A DNA stretch of 5,144 nucleotides, from positions 1 through 5,144 of the forward strand of contig SKNE01000283.1 in the NCBI GenBank assembly GCA_007120675.1. Direction: 5' to 3'. Position 1 is the stretch's first letter; the number at the start of each line of letters is the position of its first letter. The position numbers and the translations under genes are program-made. Source of the stretch: Bacteroidales bacterium (GTDB lineage: Bacteria; Bacteroidota; Bacteroidia; Bacteroidales; UBA7960). The notes below the pieces were generated by a model. That model had not been told where the DNA came from. It saw only the letters and a list, made by a program, of their open reading frames with translations, and searched no databases. Shown here one piece after another: positions 1 to 5,144 of this stretch.

Positions 1-180
1 GGCCTGTGGCACCTTCTTCATCTCCATGCGTCCCCTGGCACCCACGAACAACAACTGCGCACCGGGCGCTTTATTCCTGATGGCGTGGCCAATGGCGATG
101 GCAGGAAAGACGTGCCCCCCCGTGCCTCCGCCAGAGATGATCACCCTGGGTGTTTGATATGTTTTGGGATGTCGGTTCAT
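1..180 (-). CDS. murG: MurG, lipid II-forming GlcNAc transferase (5' part, cut by window edge)
   Basis: UDP-N-acetylglucosamine:N-acetylmuramyl-(pentapeptide) pyrophosphoryl-undecaprenol GlcNAc transferase, a GT28 membrane-associated enzyme that converts lipid I to lipid II on the cytoplasmic face. Only the first 60 residues are present; the frame is open through base 1. The N-terminal Rossmann strand RVIISGGGTGGHVFPA (residues 12-27) carries the MurG signature GGGTGGH (17-23), whose glycine loop and His23 correspond to the lipid I-binding GTGGH loop of E. coli MurG. LLFVGARGRMEMKKVP (43-58) matches the second conserved block (G-x-x-x-R-M-E-x-x-x-V-P). The start at 180 is supported by a purine-rich site 8 nt upstream and puts the signature at the usual distance from the N terminus. 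It lies 22 nt after ftsW stop, as in other dcw clusters. Identification is secure; the C-terminal UDP-GlcNAc domain is outside the window. Confidence 0.95.
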   Translation of the reverse strand, partial: MNRHPKTYQTPRVIISGGGTGGHVFPAIAIGHAIRNKAPGAQLLFVGARGRMEMKKVPQA

Positions 181-188
181 AGGGACAT

Positions 189-195
189 CTTCCTT
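189..195 (-). promoter_or_regulatory. Shine-Dalgarno-like site of murG
   Basis: AAGGAAG on the minus strand, 8 nt before the ATG at 180 and inside the 22-nt ftsW-murG gap. It supports the chosen murG start. Bacteroidota often initiate without a strong Shine-Dalgarno pairing, so this is supportive only. Confidence 0.5.
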
Positions 196-202
196 GTTTT
201 TT

Positions 203-1429
203 TTACGTTTGTTCTTTGTGGATCAGGACCATCTCAGCTGCTTCATCCACCTGTCCGGCCCTTATTGGCTCCTGATCACCAGTCATATGCTCCAGCCACC
301 CTGCTTCCTCCTCCTCGGTTTTTCTGCTCACGCTGAGAATGATGCCGATGGAAAGGCTGGTGAACCACAGGGATGTGCCTCCCATGCTCACCAGTGGCAA
401 AGGCTGACCGGTGACAGGCAGGAGGTTGACCGCTACAGCCATATTGATCATGGCCTGGAAAACCAGTCCAAAGCTTAGTCCTGCCGCCAGCAGTGCACCG
501 AAGGTGCCACTGCATTTGTGTGCAATCCTGATTCCCCTGTAAAGCAGGATAAGGTAAAGCAGGATGATAACGAATCCCCCCACCAGCCCGTATTCTTCAA
601 CGATGATGGCGTAGATGAAGTCGGAGTAGGCCTGTGGCAGGAAGTTGCGCTGCGTGGAATTTCCGGGCAGCTTCCCGATGAGTCCCCCGCTGGCGATGGC
701 AATCTTGGCCTGGTCCACCTGGTAGGTGTCGCTGGCTCCCCTGCTGAAATAGTTCTCGACCCTGCTTTGCCAGGTGTGGATCCTCCCGCCCTGGGGGGTG
801 ACCGCCATCAAGGCAATAAAGAGTGCCGCCGCCGCCAGGCTGATGCCCAGAAAGGACATTATATAGCGGAGTCTGACACGCCCAATGAACATCAGGACCA
901 GGCAGGTGAAAAGCAAGATGGCTGCCGTGGAAAAATTGTTGGGCAGGATGAGCGCACAGATAATTACCACCGGGATGACCATGGGGATAAAGGTGGTATG
1001 CAGCTCCTTGATCTGCTCCTGCTTCCGTGTGAGTATCCTGGCCAGGTACATGATCAGTGCCAGCTTGGCAAAGTCCGAACTCTGGAAACTGATGTTGACG
1101 ATGGGAAGGGTGATCCATCGTTGCGCCTCATGCACGGCCGTACCCCTGATGAGGGTGAACAGGAGCAGCGGTATGGCGATGAAAAGGGCCAGCTGGGCTA
1201 TGCGGGAGTAATAACTGTACCTGATGCGGTGGGCAACGTACATCAATAGCAGTCCGAATACGGTGATGATGGCGTGCTTAAACAGGTAGTATTCAGTGTT
1301 GCCGGCACGGAAACGGTAGGCCAGCGTGCCGGTGGAACTGTAGACCGCCAGGAGCGACACAATATACAGCAGGATGACCACCACCCAGATGGTCCGGTCT
1401 CCCTTGATATGTTTCAATATGGTCTGCAT
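203..1429 (-). CDS. ftsW: FtsW, SEDS-family septal peptidoglycan polymerase
   Basis: A polytopic inner-membrane glycosyltransferase that polymerises lipid II at the septum in partnership with the class B PBP (FtsI) encoded upstream. The 408 residues are close to the 414 of E. coli FtsW. About ten hydrophobic segments are visible, the first at residues 14-31 and the last near 350-368. Family blocks are in order: QRWITLP...FQSSDFAKL (103-123), NNFSTA (164-169), GGLIGKLPGNS (248-258), LPQAYSDFIYAIIVEEYG (264-281) containing the SEDS catalytic aspartate at Asp270, and NLLPVTGQPLPLVSMGGTS (335-353). The C-terminal tail (about 369-408) is acidic and cytosolic, with a run of four Glu. FtsW is chosen over the paralogue RodA because of its place between murD and murG. 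An in-frame TGA seven codons upstream of the ATG leaves no earlier ATG in frame. The gene looks complete and intact. Confidence 0.95.
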   Translation of the reverse strand: MQTILKHIKGDRTIWVVVILLYIVSLLAVYSSTGTLAYRFRAGNTEYYLFKHAIITVFGLLLMYVAHRIRYSYYSRIAQLALFIAIPLLLFTLIRGTAVHEAQRWITLPIVNISFQSSDFAKLALIMYLARILTRKQEQIKELHTTFIPMVIPVVIICALILPNNFSTAAILLFTCLVLMFIGRVRLRYIMSFLGISLAAAALFIALMAVTPQGGRIHTWQSRVENYFSRGASDTYQVDQAKIAIASGGLIGKLPGNSTQRNFLPQAYSDFIYAIIVEEYGLVGGFVIILLYLILLYRGIRIAHKCSGTFGALLAAGLSFGLVFQAMINMAVAVNLLPVTGQPLPLVSMGGTSLWFTSLSIGIILSVSRKTEEEEAGWLEHMTGDQEPIRAGQVDEAAEMVLIHKEQT

Positions 1430-1442
1430 GCTGTGCGTATTT

Positions 1443-1448
1443 TCCCTT
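1443..1448 (-). promoter_or_regulatory. Possible weak ribosome binding site of ftsW
   Basis: AAGGGA on the minus strand, 13 nt before the ftsW ATG. The spacing is longer than usual, so pairing may be poor. The rest of the 64-nt murD-ftsW gap (1430-1493) holds no evident terminator or promoter; it begins with an ATG directly after the murD stop that opens only an 11-codon frame. Confidence 0.25.
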
Positions 1449-1493
1449 CAGGTCTTTTTATGCCCCTTGGCGTGGCGACGGTGCACTGCTCAT

Positions 1494-2042
1494 TCACAAT
1501 TGAAATACAGCCTGCTTAAAACGATCGCCCCGCTGCGCATAATTTTCATAACGGTCGAAGCTCGGACAGGCGGGCGACAACAACACAACGCTATCCGGCT
1601 TTGCCAGCTCATGGGCTATGGTGACAGCAGTATGCATATCGTTGACTTCCAAGATCTCTGATAAAACAGGTTGAAAACTGGCGATGATGCGGCTGTTATC
1701 GGTGCCCAGGCATATGAGCGTGCGTACCTTGCCGGAAACAAGGGGGATCAATGGGGAATAGTCATTGCCATTGTCCAGGCCACCCGCAAGCCAGATCACC
1801 GGTTTATGCACGCTTTCCAGGGCGTACCATGCCGAGTTCACATTGCTGGCCTTGCTGTCGTTGATGAAGCGAACATTCCTGATAACCGCCACCTCTTCAA
1901 GCCGGTGAGCGATATTGGTAAAGCCACCCAGGCTGTTTTTTATGTGCTGTTTGCGTACCTCAAGCATGCGTGAAGCAATGCCCTCCGCCATGTTGCCGTA
2001 GATGTTTTGCTTATCCGGAATTGTCCTCTCTCTTGTATTCAT
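1494..2042 (-). CDS. murD: MurD C-terminal fragment (N-terminal two thirds missing; probable pseudogene)
   Basis: Full-length MurD (UDP-MurNAc-L-alanine:D-glutamate ligase) has about 440-450 residues; this open frame has 182 and aligns to E. coli MurD from about residue 256 to the end. Residues 1-45 are the tail of the central domain and include the N of the 'HN' motif (Asn13, equivalent to N268, though the preceding His is Gln12). Residues 46-182 are the C-terminal D-Glu-binding domain: HRLE (46-49, Arg47 = R302), NDSKASN (61-67, Asp62 = D317, Lys64 = K319), GGLDNGNDYSPL (87-98), LLSPACPSFD (154-163) and the terminal ENYAQRGDRFK. Missing are the UDP-binding domain, the P-loop GxxGKT/S (K115), E157, H183 and the carbamylated lysine, so this product alone cannot bind ATP or carry out ligation. 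The ATG at 2042 is only the first after an in-frame TGA four codons upstream and may not be a real start. It sits exactly in the murD slot between mraY and ftsW. It could be a pseudogene, a translated domain, or an assembly deletion. Confidence 0.85.
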   Translation of the reverse strand: MNTRERTIPDKQNIYGNMAEGIASRMLEVRKQHIKNSLGGFTNIAHRLEEVAVIRNVRFINDSKASNVNSAWYALESVHKPVIWLAGGLDNGNDYSPLIPLVSGKVRTLICLGTDNSRIIASFQPVLSEILEVNDMHTAVTIAHELAKPDSVVLLSPACPSFDRYENYAQRGDRFKQAVFQL

Positions 2043-2117
2043 TCTCTGTGGTCATTGATGTGTTTGTCGCCGGCCTTTCTGCGCAGGCTTTTTTGCCACA
2101 CCCAGGCCGCTTTTCAT
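2043..2117 (-). other. mraY-murD junction where about 255 codons of murD are absent
   Basis: These 75 nt replace the roughly 770 nt that should encode the MurD UDP-binding domain and most of its ATPase domain. An ATG abuts the mraY stop (TAA then ATG, at 2117). From it the frame runs 21 codons to a TGA and is in the same register as the murD remnant that starts at 2042. The 21-residue peptide begins MKSGLGVAKKPAQKG, which faintly resembles the ESGxGAA..A.KKG helix near the start of MurD, but the preceding beta strand is missing, so this may be chance. A second minus-strand frame, offset from the remnant, reads through the whole stretch and ends inside murD. No known motif or RNA is recognised. 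Confidence 0.5.
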
Positions 2118-3374
2118 TTACCTGAGCTTTAAGGTGATCACTGAAAAAACCGCCAGCATGATCCCCACGATAAAGAAGCGTTGAACGATTTTTGCCTCGT
2201 GCCATCCCTTAAGCTGGTAGTGGTGGTGCAGCGGGGCCATCCTGAAAATGCGCCGTCCCTCTCCGAAGCGCTTCCTGGTGAACTTGAACCAGCTGACCTG
2301 CAGGATCACGGAAAGACTTTCCACGAAAAAGATCCCGCATAGGATGGGGATCATGAGCTCCTTTCTGATCACGATGGCAAAGACCGCGATGATCCCCCCA
2401 AGGGAGAGGCTGCCCGTATCTCCCATGAAGACCTGCGCGGGATAGCTGTTGTACCAGAGAAAGCCGATGCAGGCCCCCACAAATGCCGCAATGAATATCA
2501 CCAGCTCCCCGGTATTTGGTATATACATGATGTTGAGGTAGTTGGCAAACACCACGTTACCTGACACGTAAGCGAGGATGCCCAGGGTGACTCCGATGAT
2601 TGCCGAGCTTCCCGTGGCCAGGCCATCCAGTCCGTCGGTCATATTGGCCCCGTTGGATACGGCCGTGATGATCAGTATGACCACCGGGATGAAGATCAAA
2701 AAGGCCCAGCGCTCATACCCTTCGCCCATAAACGAGAGAAGGACCGAATAATCGAATTCGTTGTCCTTGAAAAACGGGATGGTGGTCTTGGTGGACTTGA
2801 CAGATTGCACGGGGAATGGGGAGTCCGGACTGACCACCCCGTCCAGTTCCAGTATCTCGTCGGTGCTGACAAACTCAAGGGGCACTTCGGTCTTTTCCCG
2901 TATCACCACCCCTTGGTGGAAGAACAGCGTGGTGCCCACAATGATGCCCAGCGTGATCTGTCCAAGGACCTTAAACTTTCCATGCAGCCCCTTTTTGTCC
3001 TTACGGAAGACCTTGATGTAATCATCTGCAAAGCCAATCATTCCCAGCCAGAGGGTGGAGACGATCATCAGGATGATGTAGATGTTGTCGAGTTTGGCGA
3101 AGAGCAGTGCCGGTATGACGATGGCGGCGATGATGATCAGGCCGCCCATGGTGGGGGTGCCCTGCTTGCCCATTTGACCCTCCAGTCCCAGGTCCCGGAT
3201 GCTTTCACCCACCTGGTGCCTTTTCAGCATGTTGATGATCCCCTTGCCGCTGAGCATGGAGATCAACAGCGAAAAGATAAGCGCCATGCCGGCACGGAAC
3301 GAGATGTACTGGAACACCCCCGTGCCCGGGATATCATAGTTCAGGTCAATGTATTCAAACAGCCAATAGAGCAT
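2118..3374 (-). CDS. mraY: MraY, phospho-MurNAc-pentapeptide translocase (lipid I synthase)
   Basis: An integral membrane enzyme that transfers phospho-MurNAc-pentapeptide from UDP to undecaprenyl phosphate, forming lipid I on the cytoplasmic face. Visible signatures in order: GTPTMGGL (72-79), FADDYIKV (115-122) with the catalytic/Mg-binding aspartate pair Asp117-Asp118, NMTDGLDGLATG (244-255) with Asn244, Asp247 and Asp250, FMGDTGSLSLGG (316-327) with Asp319, and APLHHHYQLKGW (380-391) with the His383-385 triad. About ten hydrophobic segments flank these. At 418 residues it is longer than the 360 of E. coli; the excess is mostly a polar segment at about 157-222 containing STKTTIPFFK, which I recall as typical of Bacteroidota MraY. 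The start at 3374 lies 2 nt after murE stop, with AGG overlapping that stop as a possible ribosome site, implying translational coupling. The C terminus, next to the damaged murD, is intact. Confidence 0.96.
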   Translation of the reverse strand: MLYWLFEYIDLNYDIPGTGVFQYISFRAGMALIFSLLISMLSGKGIINMLKRHQVGESIRDLGLEGQMGKQGTPTMGGLIIIAAIVIPALLFAKLDNIYIILMIVSTLWLGMIGFADDYIKVFRKDKKGLHGKFKVLGQITLGIIVGTTLFFHQGVVIREKTEVPLEFVSTDEILELDGVVSPDSPFPVQSVKSTKTTIPFFKDNEFDYSVLLSFMGEGYERWAFLIFIPVVILIITAVSNGANMTDGLDGLATGSSAIIGVTLGILAYVSGNVVFANYLNIMYIPNTGELVIFIAAFVGACIGFLWYNSYPAQVFMGDTGSLSLGGIIAVFAIVIRKELMIPILCGIFFVESLSVILQVSWFKFTRKRFGEGRRIFRMAPLHHHYQLKGWHEAKIVQRFFIVGIMLAVFSVITLKLR

Positions 3375-3376
3375 CT

Positions 3377-4834
3377 CTACCTGTTTAACAAGTTCATCAG
3401 AATGGTTTTATCGTCAAAATGCTTCTTTTCTCCCCTGATCTCCTGGGTTTTTTCGTGTCCCTTGCCGGCCACCAGCACGATGTCTCCATCGTGGGCCATC
3501 ACGCAGGCCACATTGATGGCCTTCTCCCTGTCGGTAATGCTGACATATTTTGACTTGAGGCTGGGATCCAGGTCCAGCCCCTTCTCCATATCAGCGATGA
3601 TTGCCTCGGGTGCTTCGTAACGGGGGTTGTCGCTGGTGAAAATGACCTTGTCACTGAGGCTGGCAGCGATCACCGCCATGGGTCCCCGCTTGCCTTTGTC
3701 CCTGTTGCCCCCGCAGCCTATGACCGTGATCAGGCTTTCGTTCCCCGTCCGTATCTCATTGATGGTTTCCAGCACATTTTTGAGGGCATCCGGGGTATGG
3801 GCGTAATCTACGATGGCTTTTACCTTGTTGTTGCCGTTGATGACCTGGAACCGGCCTTCCGGCGGCTTGCACTCACTGATTGCCGTCAGCAGGGGGGCGG
3901 CTTCTTCTTCCAGTATCCGTCCCGCGGCGTAAACGGCCAGTATGTTATAGGCGTTGAAACGCCCTGTCAGCTGGCACCAGACGTCGTTCTTATCGATGTC
4001 CAGGTGCAGGCCGGCGAAGCTGTTTTCCAGCATCCTGCCCTTGAAGTCTGCCATGGCCCTCAGGCTGTAGGTGTAGACCCTGGCCGCGGTGTTCTGCACG
4101 AGTATCAAGCCGTTCTTATCGTCCAGGTTGGTCAGCGCAAAACTGTCGTCCGGCAGCTGGTTAAACAGCATCGACTTGCACTGGATGTATTCTTTGACGC
4201 TTGGGTGGTAGTCAAGGTGGTCTTGTGTAAGGTTTGTGAAGATGGCGCCACTGAAGCGAAGTCCCCCTACGCGCGACTGGTGCAGTGCATGGGAGCTCAC
4301 CTCCATGAAGACATGGCTGCAACCCGCTGAGGCCATCTGGCTGAGCAGGCGATTGATGGTCAGTGCATCGGGCGTCGTGTGGCTGGTGGACAGTTTCTCC
4401 CCTGCCAGGAGGATGCCATTGGTGGAGATGAGTCCGCAGGGGTACCCCAGGCTCGTGAAGACCTCGTAGAGCAGGGTGGCCACGGTGGTCTTCCCGTTGG
4501 TGCCCGTTACCCCCACCAGCTTCAGGTGTTCAGAAGGGTGCTCATAAAGGTTGCATGCGACCATGGCCAGTGCCTTTCGCGCGTCACCCACCCGGATGAA
4601 AGTGATTCCTGGGGGTGCTTTTTCAGGGATCTCTTCACAGATCACGGCCTTTGCTCCTTCGGCAATGGCCTGGTCTATATATTGGTGTCCGTCGGTGGTG
4701 TAACCCCTGATGGCCACATAGAGCGCATTGTCGCTGGCCTGCCGTGAATCAAAAACAACATCTGATATCTCCAGATGGGTGCTTCCGCGTGTTTCAATGA
4801 TCCCTGCCTTATATATCAGATCCGATAACTGCAT
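3377..4834 (-). CDS. murE: MurE, UDP-MurNAc-L-Ala-D-Glu:meso-diaminopimelate ligase
   Basis: A cytosolic ATP-dependent Mur ligase that adds the third stem-peptide residue. The 485 residues give a complete three-domain enzyme. The N-terminal UDP-binding domain (about 1-105) includes VVFDSRQ (26-32) and the ALYVAIRG strand (37-44). The central ATPase domain has P-loop GVTGTNGKTT (108-117), TTPD (153-156), MEVSSHAL (177-184), FTNLTQDHLDYH (199-210) and the lysine expected to be carbamylated, Lys220 in QCKSMLF. The C-terminal domain has GRF (327-329), DYAHTPDAL (343-351), GCGGNRDKGKR (373-383), DNPR (402-405) and GKGHE (457-461). DNPR is the signature of the meso-DAP-adding form, as opposed to L-lysine-adding forms, so the organism probably has DAP-type peptidoglycan. 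The ATG at 4834 is 14 nt after the ftsI stop and gives a family-typical N terminus; the ribosome site is weak. No anomaly is seen. Confidence 0.97.
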   Translation of the reverse strand: MQLSDLIYKAGIIETRGSTHLEISDVVFDSRQASDNALYVAIRGYTTDGHQYIDQAIAEGAKAVICEEIPEKAPPGITFIRVGDARKALAMVACNLYEHPSEHLKLVGVTGTNGKTTVATLLYEVFTSLGYPCGLISTNGILLAGEKLSTSHTTPDALTINRLLSQMASAGCSHVFMEVSSHALHQSRVGGLRFSGAIFTNLTQDHLDYHPSVKEYIQCKSMLFNQLPDDSFALTNLDDKNGLILVQNTAARVYTYSLRAMADFKGRMLENSFAGLHLDIDKNDVWCQLTGRFNAYNILAVYAAGRILEEEAAPLLTAISECKPPEGRFQVINGNNKVKAIVDYAHTPDALKNVLETINEIRTGNESLITVIGCGGNRDKGKRGPMAVIAASLSDKVIFTSDNPRYEAPEAIIADMEKGLDLDPSLKSKYVSITDREKAINVACVMAHDGDIVLVAGKGHEKTQEIRGEKKHFDDKTILMNLLNR

Positions 4835-4848
4835 GTGTTTTTCCAGGC

Positions 4849-5144
4849 TTAAGTTGACAGTTCAATGTAAATAACCTCTCCTTCCTTGATTCTTGTTCCG
4901 GGCCTCATGCTTTGATGAGTGACCTTTCCCCGTCCAGCAAACCGGACCCTGAGCCCTGCGTTTTCCAGCAGGTAGATGGCGTCTCTCAGTCCCATGCCCA
5001 CCACCTCGGGCACAAGGTTTTCCATGAATACCCTTTCGCCCATCACCATCGTGTCCTCTGCCGCCAGGCTGTAGCCCCAGGGTGATGCCGCCGTGTCTTG
5101 CAGACTGGCATTCAGTTCGCGGTATATGTACCGTATGTCATCCA
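4849..5144 (-). CDS. ftsI: FtsI/PBP3-type transpeptidase, C-terminal PASTA end (partial)
   Basis: The 3' end of a class B penicillin-binding protein, the transpeptidase partner of FtsW in septal wall synthesis. The first 97 codons from the window edge are open and end at TAA (4849-4851). Residues 1-40 of the fragment (starting DDIRYIYREL) form the linker after the transpeptidase domain, and residues 42-97 form one PASTA domain: NLVPEVVGMGLRDAIYLLE, then GLRVRFAGRGKV, then QSMRPGTRIKEGEVIYIEL. A C-terminal PASTA on the division PBP directly upstream of murE is usual in Bacteroidota. An ATG at 5049 is internal and is not a gene start, since the frame continues upstream without interruption. The serine active-site motifs (SxxK, SxN, KTG) lie outside the window, so the catalytic assignment rests on context and the tail. 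Confidence 0.88.
   Translation of the reverse strand, partial: DDIRYIYRELNASLQDTAASPWGYSLAAEDTMVMGERVFMENLVPEVVGMGLRDAIYLLENAGLRVRFAGRGKVTHQSMRPGTRIKEGEVIYIELST

Larger units (their letters stand above)
1..5144 (-). other. dcw (division/cell wall) gene cluster segment, one co-directional operon
   Basis: Six consecutive minus-strand genes run ftsI, murE, mraY, murD, ftsW, murG, the canonical dcw order also found in Bacteroidota. Intergenic gaps are 14, 2, 75, 64 and 22 nt. The two larger gaps flank the damaged murD. No intrinsic terminator (GC stem followed by a T run) or convincing Bacteroidota-type promoter was seen by eye in any gap, so a single transcript starting upstream of the window is inferred. 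The plus strand carries only shadow frames. Confidence 0.9.

Noticed and set aside
518..1249. A 243-codon open frame on the plus strand
   Set aside because: It lies antisense to ftsW, its translation is hydrophilic and low-complexity with no recognisable domain, and the minus-strand FtsW has full family motifs.
1458..1493. An 11-codon minus-strand frame right after the murD stop
   Set aside because: Too short and without any recognisable similarity; likely chance.
2071..2109. Inverted repeat CGGCCT / AGGCCG around a 27-nt loop in the mraY-murD junction
   Set aside because: Only six base pairs with a long loop and no T run, so it is not a credible terminator or mobile-element end.
2011..2205. 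A 64-codon minus-strand frame bridging mraY and murD
   Set aside because: Its first half overlaps the conserved MraY C terminus out of frame and its second half is the damaged junction; no protein family is recognised. Its tail is mentioned only as a possible frameshifted scrap of murD.
2805..3620. A 271-codon open frame on the plus strand
   Set aside because: It is antisense across the mraY-murE junction; the Asp/His/Gln-rich translation is typical of a mirror frame of membrane-protein codons.
3797..4330. A 177-codon plus-strand open frame opposite murE
   Set aside because: Shadow of the well-supported murE reading frame; no motif or ribosome site of its own.
4849..5049. A stand-alone 66-residue PASTA protein starting at the internal ATG
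   Set aside because: The frame is open upstream to the window edge and the upstream residues match the linker of Bacteroidota division PBPs, so this is the end of a larger gene.
1..5144. Search for tRNA or rRNA genes, CRISPR repeats, insertion-sequence ends, phage attachment sites and riboswitches
   Set aside because: Almost the whole window is accounted for by protein-coding genes; no repeat array, cloverleaf or transposase-like feature was seen.

Overview
The window is a contiguous piece of a division and cell wall (dcw) cluster. Every gene is read from the minus strand, so transcription runs from high to low coordinates. In transcription order it holds: the 3' end of a PASTA-containing class B penicillin-binding protein (ftsI/PBP3 type), murE, mraY, a murD reduced to its C-terminal part, ftsW, and the 5' end of murG. 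Gene order, the long MraY with its family-typical extra loop, the PASTA tail on the division PBP and the meso-DAP-type MurE point to Bacteroidota, probably Bacteroidales or a close order. The assignment rests on protein resemblance recalled from memory, not on a search.

Layout: 5144-4849 ftsI end; 14-nt gap; 4834-3377 murE; 2-nt gap; 3374-2118 mraY; a 75-nt stretch where the start of murD should be; 2042-1494 a 182-codon murD remnant; 64-nt gap; 1429-203 ftsW; 22-nt gap; 180-1 murG start. The tight spacing and absence of an evident internal promoter or terminator suggest one polycistronic transcript. Apart from murD and the two edge-cut genes, all genes look full length with their catalytic residues in place.

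Working together: MurE adds meso-diaminopimelate to UDP-MurNAc-L-Ala-D-Glu, MraY transfers phospho-MurNAc-pentapeptide to undecaprenyl phosphate (lipid I), MurG adds GlcNAc (lipid II), and FtsW with FtsI polymerises and crosslinks septal peptidoglycan. MurD, which adds D-Glu just before MurE, is the broken link. The local copy lacks roughly the first 255 residues (E. coli numbering), including the UDP-binding domain and the ATP-binding P-loop, and the surviving part has substitutions at positions that contact D-glutamate in E. coli MurD. Because the step is essential, either a complete murD lies elsewhere in the genome or this assembly carries a deletion error. This is the one real anomaly in the window; I see no new defence, mobile or RNA system here.
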